In this document: piece after piece, positions 54,747 to 64,000 of the stretch
How positions within the stretch are numbered: the stretch's first letter is position 1
Layout of the letters: every line of letters begins with the position of its first letter
Assembly: GCF_002763455.1 (NCBI RefSeq)
Contig: NZ_NIXK01000001.1
Span: 310,001-374,000 of the forward strand
Source of the DNA: Lentibacillus sediminis
GTDB lineage: Bacteria; Bacillota; Bacilli; Bacillales; Amphibacillaceae
Direction of reading: 5' to 3'
DNA length: 64,000 bases
Notes under the pieces: model-generated
Told to the model about the DNA's origin: nothing
Database searches by the model: none
The model's input: only the letters and a program-made list of their open reading frames with translations
Program-made: the position numbers and the translations under genes

Positions 54747-55781
54747 CTATTCTGCACTAAATGTAAACACCGTCTGCTTCTCATACAATTCCCCTGCTGG
54801 CAGGACAACAGATGGAAAACCATCATGTTGCAGAGAAGCCGGCGATCCCTGAGTTTCAAAGCACATCCCGAGATGCTTGCGTGACATGCCCTCAGTTAAC
54901 TCCAAATCATCACCAACCTGATTGTCAGTGTACATGACCATGCCTGGCTGATCCGTCTCTACTTCCATCTTTCTGCCTGACACAGGGTCACTTACCACAA
55001 CTTGTTTCACTTTCTCCCAATCAAACAGGAAATAATGATCATATCCGCCTCCTGCCACACGATGTTGCGGAGTCTGACCACCAAAACCATCTCCAAGCTT
55101 CCGGTCCTGGCGAAAGTCAAATGTCGTTCCATCAGCATCCAGCATCCTGCCTGTCGGAATTAACTCTTCGTCCAACTCGGCAAATCGGGAACTGTCTATC
55201 ACCACCTGATGCTGGTGCACGGTGCTTTTCAAATCCCCGCTCAAATTAAAATGCGAATGGTTTGTCAGGGTAAACACTGTCGTCCGGTCACTCTTCGCTT
55301 GGTAATCCAGTGTCAGCTGATTTGCATGATTTAATGTGTAAGTAACAGTCACCAGCAAGTTGCCGGGATAACCACCTGTACCATCCGGACTTTCATGGAA
55401 AAGCTTCAACCCAACGGTCTCATCCGTCTCAAATGGCTCCACTTCCCATAGCACCTGGTGAAAGCCGCCCGCACCGCCGTGCAAATGATTGCTGTCGTCA
55501 TTAGCATCCAGTTGGTACTCGCGCCCGTCCAGTGTAAACGAAGCTCCAGCAATTCTCCCCGCAACCCGACCAATCAGTGCACCGAAATAATTAGTGTCCT
55601 CTTTATAATCCGCTGCATCACGATAACCCAGCACTACATTTTCCAGTCTGCCATTACGGTCAGGAACCTGAATTTCACGAATAATTCCGCCAAAATTAAG
55701 TACACGAACCATCATGCCCTGATCATTTGTCAGCGTATATTCCTTCCAATCTCCTGCTAAATAGCTGGTCTTAACGTTCAT
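54747..55781 (-). CDS. galM: Aldose 1-epimerase (mutarotase)
   Basis: Mutarotase of 344 aa that interconverts alpha and beta anomers of galactose before GalK. Seen: GGIIREIQVPDRNG, the catalytic-histidine motif NDDSNHLHGG, TNHSHFNLSG, the DHYF segment and a C-terminal GMCFETQGSPASLQ with the catalytic Glu. It begins directly at the end of galT with no gap. Last gene of the galK-galE-galT-galM operon. Confidence 0.93.
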   Translation of the reverse strand: MNVKTSYLAGDWKEYTLTNDQGMMVRVLNFGGIIREIQVPDRNGRLENVVLGYRDAADYKEDTNYFGALIGRVAGRIAGASFTLDGREYQLDANDDSNHLHGGAGGFHQVLWEVEPFETDETVGLKLFHESPDGTGGYPGNLLVTVTYTLNHANQLTLDYQAKSDRTTVFTLTNHSHFNLSGDLKSTVHQHQVVIDSSRFAELDEELIPTGRMLDADGTTFDFRQDRKLGDGFGGQTPQHRVAGGGYDHYFLFDWEKVKQVVVSDPVSGRKMEVETDQPGMVMYTDNQVGDDLELTEGMSRKHLGMCFETQGSPASLQHDGFPSVVLPAGELYEKQTVFTFSAE

Positions 55782-57275
55782 TTATCCTATCACCTCATCA
55801 TTTACCGCATCAATAAATCTTCTAAAAGCTGCCTGTTCCTTGAAAACACCCGCATCTTCCAGCACACGGGCGAATTTTTTCCCAAGTTCCTTTCGTAAAA
55901 TATCCTCAGCTGTATGGAGATCAGCAACAGTACCGTATTCTTCATGGAGTTGCTTGGCCCACTCCTCATGGTAATCCGCGACCTTATTCGTTTCATCCAC
56001 CAGAAAATCACGAATTTCCGCTAATTCATCCTTCAACCTGGCAGGCAAAACCGCAAGACCCATCACTTCAATTAAACCGATATTTTCCTTCTTGATATGC
56101 TGGACATCCGCATGCGGGTGAAAAACCCCCATTGGATGCTCCCCGGAAGTACGGTTGTTGCGCAGTACAAGATCGAGTTCATATTCACCATCCTTCATCC
56201 GGGCAATCGGTGTAATTGTATTGTGCGGTGTGTCTCCTGAGAAGGCCACAACCTCAGAAGCTTCATCCGAATACTGTTTCCATGTCTGTAAAATATCCGC
56301 TGCCCCCATGTGGAGCTTTTCTTTTTTAGAATGACGCAGCCGGATCACCGATAAAGGCCAGTTTAATACAGCCGCCCGCACCTCAGGGAAGTTTTCCAGC
56401 TTAAAAGAAAACTGCTCTTCAGCACGGTTCATGGCAAATTCATACCGTCCCGCCTGGTAATGATCATGGCTTAAAATCGACCCGCCGACTATCGGGAGAT
56501 CCGCATTGGAACCGATAAAATAATGCGGAAACTTTTCTACAAAGGCAAGCAGTCGTCCAAAGGTTTGCTCATCAATCTTCATATCACGGTGTTCTTCAGC
56601 AAGCACAATACTGTGTTCCTGATAGTACACATACGGCGAGTACTGGAGATACCAATTTTCACCGAGTAATGGGATCTGAATAACACGATGATTGGCTCGT
56701 GCCGGGTAGCCGGTTCTCCCCAGATAGCCTTCATTTTCCACACACAGCACGCACTTCGGATAATCAACCTGCTGCTTTTTCTCCCGCTCACGCTTAATCT
56801 GTTCCGGATCCTTCTCCGGTTTGGACAGATTGATCGTAATATCCATCTGCCCATACGCCGTGTCTGCCGGGAAATGGATATTATGGGAAATTCGCTTCAT
56901 TTGAATATAATTGCTTTTCTTACTCAAGTTATAGAAAAAATCGGTTGCTGCCTCTGGTGATTCCTGATATTTAAGATGGAATGTTTCATTCACTGCGGAT
57001 GGTCGGGCAACAAAACAATTCATGATCGAAGCGGTAAGGATTTCTTTCTCATCAAAAACATTCTCAATCACATGTTCCTTTACCGCCCAGTCGATGATTT
57101 CTTCAAGCAAATCCGGGATAGGTGCATCAACCGGCGATTCCATCTGGTCAGGGAAATCCTCCAGTCTCAGGAAGCCCATTACTTGATTACGTGTATAAAT
57201 CCGGTCTCGCGGTTCAATCAGCCCTGCTTCTATCGCTTTCTCGACAAGGCCGGAGAGCAGGGGATAAATCCTCAT
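55782..57275 (-). CDS. galT: UDP-glucose--hexose-1-phosphate uridylyltransferase (Bacillus type)
   Basis: GalT of the Gram-positive class II type, 497 aa, moving UMP from UDP-glucose to galactose 1-phosphate. Features: [46 protein letters not shown] with the histidine motif, and [15 protein letters not shown]. The ATG at 57275 overlaps the galE stop (ATGA), which fixes the start; a longer frame starting 17 codons earlier would overlap galE and has no family match. Confidence 0.94.
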   Translation of the reverse strand: MRIYPLLSGLVEKAIEAGLIEPRDRIYTRNQVMGFLRLEDFPDQMESPVDAPIPDLLEEIIDWAVKEHVIENVFDEKEILTASIMNCFVARPSAVNETFHLKYQESPEAATDFFYNLSKKSNYIQMKRISHNIHFPADTAYGQMDITINLSKPEKDPEQIKREREKKQQVDYPKCVLCVENEGYLGRTGYPARANHRVIQIPLLGENWYLQYSPYVYYQEHSIVLAEEHRDMKIDEQTFGRLLAFVEKFPHYFIGSNADLPIVGGSILSHDHYQAGRYEFAMNRAEEQFSFKLENFPEVRAAVLNWPLSVIRLRHSKKEKLHMGAADILQTWKQYSDEASEVVAFSGDTPHNTITPIARMKDGEYELDLVLRNNRTSGEHPMGVFHPHADVQHIKKENIGLIEVMGLAVLPARLKDELAEIRDFLVDETNKVADYHEEWAKQLHEEYGTVADLHTAEDILRKELGKKFARVLEDAGVFKEQAAFRRFIDAVNDEVIG

Positions 57276-58273
57276 GCTTTCACGTCCTTTCCATAACCAT
57301 GCGGACGGGCGGTATGCCATTTCCACGCATCTTCCATGATCGTGGCAATGGACGTGCGCTCCGGATTCCAGCCAAGAATTTTTTTCGCTTTATCCGAACT
57401 TGCAATTAATACACTGGGATCGCCGGCACGTCGCTCACCGATTTTTGCCGGAATCTCCTTACCGGTTACATTGCGTGCTGTTTCAATCATTTCTTTTACT
57501 GAAAAGCCCTGACTGCTGCCAAGGTTGAAAATATCACTATTCCCGCCATCTTGCAGATAATCCAGGGCGAGAAGATGGGCCTCGATCAGATCCTCGATAT
57601 GCACATAATCACGGATACAAGTTCCGTCCGGTGTGTCATAATCCTCGCCGAAAATGGTGATGTGCGGTCGCTGTCCGAGTGCCGCCTGCAAAATAATTGG
57701 CACCAGGTGTGACTCGGGACGGTGATCTTCGCCAATTTCTCCTGATGCCCGCGCGCCGGCAACGTTAAAATACCTTAGAGAAACATAGCGAATCCCGTGT
57801 GCTTCTGCTGTCCACTTCATTAATTTCTCCATTGTCAGCTTGGTTTCCCCATACGTGTTGGCTGGCATTGTTGGCATTTCCTCCGTAATTGGCACGGTCT
57901 CAGGCTCGCCATAGCACGCCGCGGTGGAGGAAAACACAATATGTTTCACTCCATGCTCGACCATTGCCTCAAGCAGCACCTGCGTTCCATACACGTTATT
58001 GTCAAAGTAGGAAAGGGGTTGCTCCATCGATTCGCCGACAAGAGAGTGGGCCGCAAAGTGAACGACAGCGTCAATCTGTTCTTTGCTGAAAACAGATTGA
58101 AGAAAAGCTCTATCCCGTATATCCCCTTGATAAAAGCTTGCCTCTGGATGTATTGCCTCCGGATGGCCGGTGTTCAAATTATCAATTACCACCACACGCT
58201 CCCCACGGTCAATCAGCTGATAAACCGCATGTGAACCGATGTAACCAGCTCCGCCTAAAACGAGTATACTCAT
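57272..58273 (-). CDS. galE: UDP-glucose 4-epimerase
   Basis: Extended SDR of 333 aa interconverting UDP-galactose and UDP-glucose. Motifs: GGAGYIGSH at the N-terminus, [11 protein letters not shown] with catalytic serine, NTYGETK with Tyr-xxx-Lys, and RYFNVAGA. Overlaps galK by four bases and galT by four, so translation is coupled along the operon. Confidence 0.95.
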   Translation of the reverse strand: MSILVLGGAGYIGSHAVYQLIDRGERVVVIDNLNTGHPEAIHPEASFYQGDIRDRAFLQSVFSKEQIDAVVHFAAHSLVGESMEQPLSYFDNNVYGTQVLLEAMVEHGVKHIVFSSTAACYGEPETVPITEEMPTMPANTYGETKLTMEKLMKWTAEAHGIRYVSLRYFNVAGARASGEIGEDHRPESHLVPIILQAALGQRPHITIFGEDYDTPDGTCIRDYVHIEDLIEAHLLALDYLQDGGNSDIFNLGSSQGFSVKEMIETARNVTGKEIPAKIGERRAGDPSVLIASSDKAKKILGWNPERTSIATIMEDAWKWHTARPHGYGKDVKA

Positions 58274-59457
58274 TTTAACACTTCCTCTATTTTGATTTCT
58301 TTCGCACCATCATGAATCGAAGCAATATAAAAATCAGCGTCATAGCCGATTGCCCGCCGGTAAATATCGCCCACCTTTTGCTGAAAAGCTTCTACCTGCT
58401 CTTTTTCCACGATAGCAATCGCACACCCGCCAAAACCGGCACCAGTCATGCGTGCGCCAATCACACCATTTTGTTCCCAAGCTGCCTGTACCACCGTGTC
58501 CAGTTCCAAACCGGTCACTTCATAATCCTGCTGTAAGGACAGATGAGACTCATTCATCAGTTCACCAAAGCTGAACAAATCACCTGCACGCAGCTTTTCC
58601 AATGCTTTCAGCGTCCGCGCGTTTTCATAAACGGCATGTTTCGCGCGTTTGCGGTTGATGTCCTGGCTGATAAGGGATTGATTCAGTTCAAATTCTTCCG
58701 GTGTCAGATCTCCTAAACTACTAATAGAGAGTTTGATTTGCAGCTCAGCCAGTGCTGTCTCGCATTGCTGACGCCGCTCATTGTATTTCGACCCGGTCAG
58801 CGTCCGCTGTTTGTTGGTATTCATAATAATGATGGCATGATCCTCCAACACGATCGGCGCATATTCATACGCCAATGTTTGGCAATTCAGCAGCATGGCA
58901 TGATCTTTTTTCCCCATGCCAATGGCAAACTGGTCCATAATGCCGCTGTTCACACCAATATAGCTGTTCTCCACCTTTTGGCCAAACTGCACCATCTCCA
59001 GACGAGCGATGTTCAGATCGAACAGCCCCTCCAGTGCAACCCCGGCTGCCAGTTCTATCGAGGCAGAGGAGGAAAGCCCTGCACCATTTGGGATGTTGCC
59101 ATAGAATAACAGGTCCAAGCCCTCTTCAAATTCGTAGCCTGCTTCCTTCACGATTTTCAGCATTCCTTTCGGATAATTCGCCCAATCATGCTTCTCATCA
59201 TAAGCCAGGTTATCAAGCTCACATTCTATCACCCCGGCCTCCGGGAAATTCTTTGAGTAAAAACGAAGCGTCCGGTCTCCCCGTTTTCTTCCCAAGGCAT
59301 ACGTTCCAAAAGAGATGGAAGCGGGGAAGACATGGCCTCCATTGTAATCCGTATGCTCGCCGATCAGGTTGATGCGGCCTGGGGCGAAGAAAGAGCGGGG
59401 GGATTGGTTCGTTTGAAATATGTTTTTAAATTCTTTTATTAGATTACTGGTGTTCAT
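58270..59457 (-). CDS. galK: Galactokinase
   Basis: GHMP kinase of 395 aa that phosphorylates galactose at C1. Galactokinase signature [19 protein letters not shown] near residues 28-46, ATP-loop [13 protein letters not shown], and [15 protein letters not shown] near the C-terminus. First gene of the gal operon, with AGGAGGTG before its ATG and an A/T-rich palindrome in the promoter. Confidence 0.95.
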   Translation of the reverse strand: MNTSNLIKEFKNIFQTNQSPRSFFAPGRINLIGEHTDYNGGHVFPASISFGTYALGRKRGDRTLRFYSKNFPEAGVIECELDNLAYDEKHDWANYPKGMLKIVKEAGYEFEEGLDLLFYGNIPNGAGLSSSASIELAAGVALEGLFDLNIARLEMVQFGQKVENSYIGVNSGIMDQFAIGMGKKDHAMLLNCQTLAYEYAPIVLEDHAIIIMNTNKQRTLTGSKYNERRQQCETALAELQIKLSISSLGDLTPEEFELNQSLISQDINRKRAKHAVYENARTLKALEKLRAGDLFSFGELMNESHLSLQQDYEVTGLELDTVVQAAWEQNGVIGARMTGAGFGGCAIAIVEKEQVEAFQQKVGDIYRRAIGYDADFYIASIHDGAKEIKIEEVLK

Positions 59458-59492
59458 GAAGCACCTCCTAGAATTAAGATAGTATTTACACT

Positions 59493-59522
59493 ATGTTAGT
59501 TAATTTATTTAATTAACTACAA
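59493..59522 (-). promoter_or_regulatory. galK promoter with palindromic operator
   Basis: Leftward -35 TTGTAG (RC of 59517-59522), 18-base spacer and -10 TAACAT (RC of 59493-59498). The perfect palindrome TAGTTAATT-N5-AATTAACTA (59497-59519) fills the spacer, so a bound repressor would exclude polymerase. Similar half-sites occur near tctC. The ROK protein at 53333 is the obvious candidate. Confidence 0.55.
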
Positions 59523-59640
59523 CTTTACTACGAGATTCAAAAAAATTCAATATGTAAATAAATGATCTAATGAAGAAGGGATTATTCTCTTATTGTTTAA
59601 GTATAGAAGAGGTATAGAGAATATTGAAGTTTACATGATA

Positions 59641-59803
59641 GAGAATGTTAAAAAAAACCGATAACAATGAACGCATCACCAGAGAAACTTCTGTGCCTGC
59701 GGTTACTCGGTACAAATAAAAGATTCCTAAAACCGCCATCTCCTGGGGTAGTTCGCTATTCGAAACTGCGCTGCCTCGAACTTCTCGTTCCTTGTTATAT
59801 AAC
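59641..59803 (-). repeat. Interspersed repeat, degenerate inverted copy 2
   Basis: Begins AGAATGTTAAAAAAAACCG then ATAACAATGA and ends near CCTCGAACTTCTCGTTCCTTG, matching the reverse complement of the element at 45954-46146, which reads AGGATGTTCAAAAAGTCCG at the equivalent end. The middle has diverged and the right-hand inverted end is lost. The rest of 59458-59950 shows no gene. Confidence 0.6.
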
Positions 59804-59955
59804 ATGCACTGATAAGCTATATTTATTGTTTCCAAGTGTTGACGGGGGAGGAATCTCACATTACCATATTTATTAACAAAAAAACATCACTTATCTATCA
59901 ATGATAAAGAGAAGAAGAGAATTCGTCAGGTTTACAAGAAAAACATTTAAGATAT

Positions 59956-60030
59956 TTAAGTAAATTAATTAACTAAGTTATTGACAAAACCTTGACTGTG
60001 CTTTATATTATTAAATAAATTAATTAAGTG
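59956..60030 (+). promoter_or_regulatory. tctC promoter flanked by ROK-like operators
   Basis: A -35 TTGACA (59981-59986), 17-base spacer and -10 TATATT (60004-60009). A site ending AATTAATTAACTAA (59956-59976) lies upstream of the -35 and another, TTAAATAAATTAATTAAGTG (60011-60030), follows the -10. Both match the gal operator in 13 of 14 core positions. A leader of about 300 bases follows. Confidence 0.6.
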
Positions 60031-60236
60031 TACATTCGAATTTGAATTCTATTTTTAGAATGGATTGGAGGGTATTATGGTGCCAGATTGAGCATTCGCT
60101 TTTAAAACCATGTGGAATAGCTGTTTATTCTCATAGTTTATGAAAAATGCAAGAGTTAATTTATAAGTTTTTTGGAAGCGAATACAGCACTTATGTTGCA
60201 GGGCAATGAAAAAGAGGTGTTAAGGTTGGAGTTATT

Positions 60237-60314
60237 ATGAAGGTTCGTTTTAGCAGACTATCTAAAGGGTCTTTGACTACTAAAAGAAATTTTATCCGTT
60301 TCCATACTATATGA
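60237..60314 (+). CDS. Possible 25-residue leader peptide
   Basis: ATG with GGTTGGAG upstream, encoding a basic peptide (MKVRFSRLSKGSLTTKRNFI then RFHTI) that stops 12 bases before tctC, at its AGGAGG site. It could couple translation into tctC. No homologue is known to me and it may be chance. Confidence 0.3.
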   Translation: MKVRFSRLSKGSLTTKRNFIRFHTI

Positions 60315-60326
60315 GGAGGTAGCATT

Positions 60327-61325
60327 ATGAAAAATACTTCAAAAGTAATCAGTTTTGTGATGGGTTTGATTCTAATAATGGTCTTGGTTGGATGTGGTAA
60401 TGCATCTAATGGTGAGTCAGGAAGTGGAGAATTTCAAATTGATGAAGACATTACAATGTATGTACCGTTTAGTGTTGGTGGTGCACTTGATGTAAGAGCA
60501 CGTGTAATAGCAACATTTCTGGAAGAAGAACTTGGTGTGAACATAACTGTGGAAAATCCAACAGGTGCTGGTGGTGTTGTTGGGATAGCAGAATTTTTAA
60601 ACCAAGGCGGGCCATATGATTTAATGTTTAGTGATGTGAATACTACACTTGGCCTTACACCACAGGTTACGGATACTCCTTGGAGTCCGGATGACCTCCA
60701 GCCTGTAATTTCTCTTGACAGAGAGCAGTTTGGTCTATTTACGAACCCTGAGGAGACGAATATTAGCAGTTTTGAGGATTTAGTAGAATATGGTGAATCA
60801 AATCAAATACAATTCGGAAGCGGCGGTCCCGGAAACATTACACATCTGCTTCAAGATGCTTTATATACAAGTTTGGGACTGGAAGCGGAAACCATACCTC
60901 ATAACGGTGCTCAGGAAGGGTTAACCAATGCTTTAGGTGGTCATAATGATGTCACTTTAGCGGGTCTTAAATTGGCAGAGCAATTTGTAGAAGATGGAAG
61001 ATTGACCCCCATCCTAACTTTCAGTGAAAATGAATATACAGACTATGAAGGAGTCGATCCGGTTCCCCCAGTATCAAGTATTGCAAATGAGGGAGACTTT
61101 GTGTATGAAAGTCTGATGGCTTTCAGTATGAAGAGTTCAACAGAACCTGAAGCAGTTGAAGCAATGTATAATGCTATATCAAATGTCTACGAAAATCCAG
61201 ATGCTATGGCAGAACTGGAAAACGTGAATGTTGAAGAAATTACTGAAATGAACGCAGAAGAAATCAGTAATGAATTAGAGGAAAAAACAGCTGCTATGGA
61301 AGCGATGCTTGAATTAACTGAATAA
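60327..61325 (+). CDS. tctC: Tripartite tricarboxylate-type transporter binding protein
   Basis: TctC/Bug-family extracytoplasmic binding protein of 332 aa. Signal peptide with lipobox VGC (Cys about residue 23), then the family start MYVPFSVGGALDVRAR, ENPTGAGGVVG near residue 80 and FGSGGPGNITHLL near residue 165. Such proteins bind carboxylates or other small anions. It leads an operon with TctB, TctA and a sulfatase. AGGAGG precedes the ATG. Confidence 0.92.
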   Translation: MKNTSKVISFVMGLILIMVLVGCGNASNGESGSGEFQIDEDITMYVPFSVGGALDVRARVIATFLEEELGVNITVENPTGAGGVVGIAEFLNQGGPYDLMFSDVNTTLGLTPQVTDTPWSPDDLQPVISLDREQFGLFTNPEETNISSFEDLVEYGESNQIQFGSGGPGNITHLLQDALYTSLGLEAETIPHNGAQEGLTNALGGHNDVTLAGLKLAEQFVEDGRLTPILTFSENEYTDYEGVDPVPPVSSIANEGDFVYESLMAFSMKSSTEPEAVEAMYNAISNVYENPDAMAELENVNVEEITEMNAEEISNELEEKTAAMEAMLELTE

Positions 61326-61349
61326 AATTATGTGTTTTAGGGGGTTATT

Positions 61350-61811
61350 ATGGAAATTAGAATACCCACCAATTTAGTGGGGGGCATCATAATGATGCTC
61401 CTCTCTATTATAATTTGGTTTCTCATACCAGAACAAATTGCTACTGATCCTGCATTCCAGGGTGGGATTGTAGATTCAAGATTTGTGCCGAGAATATTAG
61501 TAGGCATTATGTTTATTTTAAGTATGTTTCTAATTACTTTAAGCTTGATATTTAAGAAAGAAAATATCGTCGTGTATGATTTAAAAAACGAATTTAGAGC
61601 GTTTGGCTATTTAGGTATATTGGTTCTGTATGTGCTATTGGTGAACTATGCAGGATTTCTGATTGCCTGTTTGCTAATGGGGATTGGAACGTTGGCCTAT
61701 ATGAAATCAAAGTCTTTAAAATATTACATGATTATAATAGTGGCTTTTCTGATTATATACTTTGTATTTACTAATTTACTGGCAGTTCCACTTCCTGGAA
61801 TGGGGGTATAA
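61350..61811 (+). CDS. tctB: Tripartite tricarboxylate-type transporter small membrane subunit
   Basis: TctB-like protein of 153 aa with four predicted spans, beginning with GGIIMMLLSIIIWFLIP and ending NLLAVPLPGMGV. It is found between binding protein and large permease, the standard TTT order. Sequence of this subunit is usually poorly conserved, and position supports the call. Confidence 0.88.
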   Translation: MEIRIPTNLVGGIIMMLLSIIIWFLIPEQIATDPAFQGGIVDSRFVPRILVGIMFILSMFLITLSLIFKKENIVVYDLKNEFRAFGYLGILVLYVLLVNYAGFLIACLLMGIGTLAYMKSKSLKYYMIIIVAFLIIYFVFTNLLAVPLPGMGV

Positions 61812-61813
61812 GC

Positions 61814-63307
61814 GTGTTTGATGTATTTATAGATGGTCTCATTCAATTTTTTGCCTGGGAAACTTTTTTGTTTATGAATATCGGCATACTGATTGGCATT
61901 ATATTTGGTGCAATACCAGGTTTAACAGGTAATTTGGGAATTATCATATTTTTACCGTTCAGCTTTTCAATGGATCCTCAGACTTCAATCATCTTTTTGA
62001 TGGCGATTTTTATTGGAGGAGAATTTGGGGGATCAATCAGTTCAATTCTAATTGGAATACCTGGAACCAATGCAGCTGTAGCAACAATGCTGGATGGGTA
62101 TCCACTTACCCAACAAGGTCATGGTAAAAAAACGCTGATAACTGCATTGCTTGCTTCTGCTGTGGGAGGGACCATCAGTGGAATTCTGTTACTTGTCGCC
62201 GCACCAACAATCGCAAATTTTACTGTTAATTTTGGCCCGCCTGAGTACTTTGCGTTAACGTTATTTGGGATATCGGTCGTTGCTGGTATAAGTGGAAGAA
62301 ATCTTGCTGCAGGAATTATTTCCGGAAGCATAGGAGTCTTACTTTCCCTGGTAGGTATGGATACGGTTAGCGGTTCACAAAGGTTCACATTTGGTGTTAC
62401 TGAGTTAATGAGTGGTTTACCATTGCTGCCTCTTCTCATTGGTGTCTTTGCCGTACCCAGTATAATTGAACAATTGGACGCAACAAATTCCAGTAAAAAA
62501 GAAGAGTCAAAAAAAGTTCTAATAAATAGTAAAAGCAAAGATCCTTTAACGAAGAAAGATGTAAAGAAGGTAACACCAACCATATTGCAGGGATCCTTCA
62601 TCGGTAGTTTTATTGGTGCAATCCCCGGGGCGGGAGCAAGTATCGCAGCTTTTATGAGCTATGACCAGGCAAAACGGTCTTCTAAAACCCCTCAAAAATT
62701 TGGTAAAGGGGAGATAAAAGGAGTCGTAGCTTCAGAATCTGCTAATAATGCGGTTACGGCAGCTTCGTTAATACCACTTTTATCATTGGGCATACCAGGA
62801 AGTCCTTCTGCTGCAGTATTACTTGGAGCGTTTATGGTTCAGGGAATGGAGCCGGGACCAACATTATTCGAGAATCAAGGAGTAATTCTTTATGCCATTA
62901 TGATTGGGATAATTGTAACCAGCTTTTTTATGTTTATACAGGGAAGAATACTTTCGAAGTATTTAGTAAAAGTAACAAATGTACCTTATCAGGTAATGGT
63001 TCCATTACTTGTTCTGATGTGTACGGCAGGGGCATTTGCTGCAAATAACTCTGTGTTTGGTATGCAAGTGTTCATTATAGTTGGTATAGTGGCATTTATA
63101 TTAAAGAAACTTAACTTTCCACTGGTACCTATTGTTCTTGGTTTTGTACTTGGCCCATTATTAGAGTTTAATTTAAGAAGAAGCCTGGTTATGTCGCAAG
63201 GTAGTTGGGATATATTCATTACCAGACCAATCAGTCTTGCTTTTATTGCGATGACCACAATATTTCTCATCTATACCTTGAAGAAAAACAAAGAGCAAGA
63301 AAATTAA
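61814..63307 (+). CDS. tctA: Tripartite tricarboxylate-type transporter large permease
   Basis: TctA-family permease of 497 aa with about twelve spans. Duplicated signature segments IFGAIPGLTGNLG and IGAIPGAGASIAAFMSY are the two glycine-proline repeats typical of TctA, and LGIPGSPSAAVLLGAF is also conserved. It imports with the Na+ or H+ gradient. Starts GTG two bases after tctB. Together with a sulfatase gene downstream, the cargo may be an acidic sugar or sulfated compound, but that is inference. Confidence 0.93.
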   Translation: MFDVFIDGLIQFFAWETFLFMNIGILIGIIFGAIPGLTGNLGIIIFLPFSFSMDPQTSIIFLMAIFIGGEFGGSISSILIGIPGTNAAVATMLDGYPLTQQGHGKKTLITALLASAVGGTISGILLLVAAPTIANFTVNFGPPEYFALTLFGISVVAGISGRNLAAGIISGSIGVLLSLVGMDTVSGSQRFTFGVTELMSGLPLLPLLIGVFAVPSIIEQLDATNSSKKEESKKVLINSKSKDPLTKKDVKKVTPTILQGSFIGSFIGAIPGAGASIAAFMSYDQAKRSSKTPQKFGKGEIKGVVASESANNAVTAASLIPLLSLGIPGSPSAAVLLGAFMVQGMEPGPTLFENQGVILYAIMIGIIVTSFFMFIQGRILSKYLVKVTNVPYQVMVPLLVLMCTAGAFAANNSVFGMQVFIIVGIVAFILKKLNFPLVPIVLGFVLGPLLEFNLRRSLVMSQGSWDIFITRPISLAFIAMTTIFLIYTLKKNKEQEN

Positions 63308-63401
63308 TCTTTAAGGAAAGTATTGCTAAGCAAGTTACGGGTAGTCCATAAACTTGATAAATGAAATGCTTTTAAAATGGAAGATGAAAGAAGGTGTTAT
63401 A

Positions 63402-64000
63402 TTGAGCAAGCCAAATATTCTTATTTTCATGACCGATCAACAGCAGGCGCAAGTGACATATCCTGATCATCCCTGCCGCACCCCGAATTTGGATCAGCTG
63501 GCAGCGGAAGGGGTCCGGTTTAATGAAAGTTATACAACAATGGCGCATTGTTGCCCATCAAGAGCATCATTCATGACAGGTTTGTATCCATCACAGCATG
63601 GAATTTATAATAATGTATCGAACGAAACTGCAATCCATAAAACGTTGAATGAAGGGGTTACGACATTTGCTGAACAGTTAAAGAGTGCCGGATACAGTAT
63701 GCATTTCTCCGGGAAGTGGCATATTTCTGCAGAAGAAAACCCAGCAGACCGCGGGTGGGAGGAACTGGAAGTATCTGCTGACAAAAACGCCTACATGGGG
63801 AAAAAAATTCACGAATGGAGAGAAACTGATAAAAAAGAAAATACCGGTGACAAGCGAAAGAATGGAGAAATTGCTCGCAGGGGCTGGGGGGATTTTCAGT
63901 TATACGGGTCATCATCAACTCCGCTTGAAGAGACGCATGATAACCTTGTTGTACAAAAAGCAATAGACCGACTGCAACAACTTAAAAATCAATCCGATCC
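63402..64000 (+). CDS. Sulfatase (S1 family), third copy, 3' end missing
   Basis: The frame from TTG at 63402 stays open to the window end (199 codons). It begins MSKPNILIFMTDQQQAQ, with the modified cysteine at Cys50 in CCPSRASFMTG and GKWHI later, all in family order. AAGAAGGTG precedes the TTG. No signal peptide is visible, so it should be cytoplasmic. It follows tctA by 94 bases and is probably in the same transcript. The FGE needed to activate it is 47 kb upstream in this window. Confidence 0.9.
   Translation, partial: MSKPNILIFMTDQQQAQVTYPDHPCRTPNLDQLAAEGVRFNESYTTMAHCCPSRASFMTGLYPSQHGIYNNVSNETAIHKTLNEGVTTFAEQLKSAGYSMHFSGKWHISAEENPADRGWEELEVSADKNAYMGKKIHEWRETDKKENTGDKRKNGEIARRGWGDFQLYGSSSTPLEETHDNLVVQKAIDRLQQLKNQSD

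Noticed and set aside
54517-54852. 111-codon frame across the 21-base repeats
   Set aside because: It arises from the repeat unit being a multiple of three and runs into antisense galM; no ribosome site.

Overview
The window looks like chromosomal DNA of a low-to-mid GC Gram-positive of the Bacillaceae, probably halotolerant or halophilic. The signs are Bacillus-type gal, maltodextrin and nrd gene sets, strong AGGAGG ribosome sites, consensus sigma-A promoters, CcpA (cre) boxes, lipobox lipoproteins with acidic linkers, and a holin-like type I toxin family common in Bacilli. Genus is inferred, not proven. No rRNA, tRNA, integrase or intact insertion sequence was seen.

Layout. 1-3.3 kb: class I ribonucleotide reductase operon (nrdE, cut by the window edge; an NrdI-like flavodoxin; nrdF). 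3.8-5.5 kb: an ECF sigma factor with a shortened C-terminal extension and an NAD-dependent epimerase. 5.7-31.7 kb: a large glycan-utilisation region controlled by two paralogous LacI repressors (5.7 and 21.9 kb) and GAAACGTTTC operators. It holds an esterase, a relic ABC permease, a GH94 phosphorylase resembling 1,2-beta-oligoglucan phosphorylase, a GH35 beta-galactosidase, two sulfatases with their own formylglycine-generating enzyme, a phosphodiesterase-like EEP protein, a cupin, a Gfo/Idh/MocA dehydrogenase, two GH172 (DUF2961) proteins, a complete ABC importer minus its ATPase, a GH3 beta-glucosidase, a KpsF/KdsD-type sugar-phosphate isomerase without CBS domains and a ribokinase-like kinase. 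31.9-34.5 kb: housekeeping-type genes (MDR oxidoreductase, AI-2E family transporter, DUF4177). 34.7-42.1 kb: maltodextrin locus (LacI repressor, MdxEFG-type importer, GH13 cyclomaltodextrinase/neopullulanase). 42.6-52.2 kb: a ThuA-type disaccharide/glycoside locus (LacI, SDR, ABC importer with an unusual permease, ThuA, two Gfo/Idh/MocA dehydrogenases, a TIM-barrel isomerase). 52.4-53.2 kb: two tandem holin-like type I toxin/antisense-RNA modules. 53.3-59.5 kb: a ROK regulator and the galK-galE-galT-galM operon. 60.3-64 kb: a tripartite tricarboxylate-type transporter (TctC, TctB, TctA) followed by a third sulfatase that runs off the window.

How the parts fit. The three ABC importers lack ATPases and presumably share an MsmX-type ATPase encoded elsewhere. 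None of the glycoside hydrolases, phosphorylase or sulfatases has a visible signal peptide, so oligosaccharides are probably imported and then desulfated, phosphorolysed and hydrolysed in the cytoplasm. The most interesting proposal is that the operon at 23.6-31.7 kb is a D-arabinofuranoside catabolic route: GH172 would release D-arabinose, the ribokinase-like enzyme would make D-arabinose 5-phosphate, and the KpsF-like isomerase would make D-ribulose 5-phosphate. An arabinose-5-phosphate isomerase for LPS makes no sense in a Gram-positive. The neighbouring sulfatases suggest that the natural substrate is sulfated.

By eye, base composition changes along the window. The nrd, phosphorylase/GH35, maltodextrin, Thu and gal genes are richer in GC, while 3.5-5.5 kb, about 14-31.7 kb and 60-63.3 kb are clearly AT-richer, which suggests a mosaic assembled by transfer.
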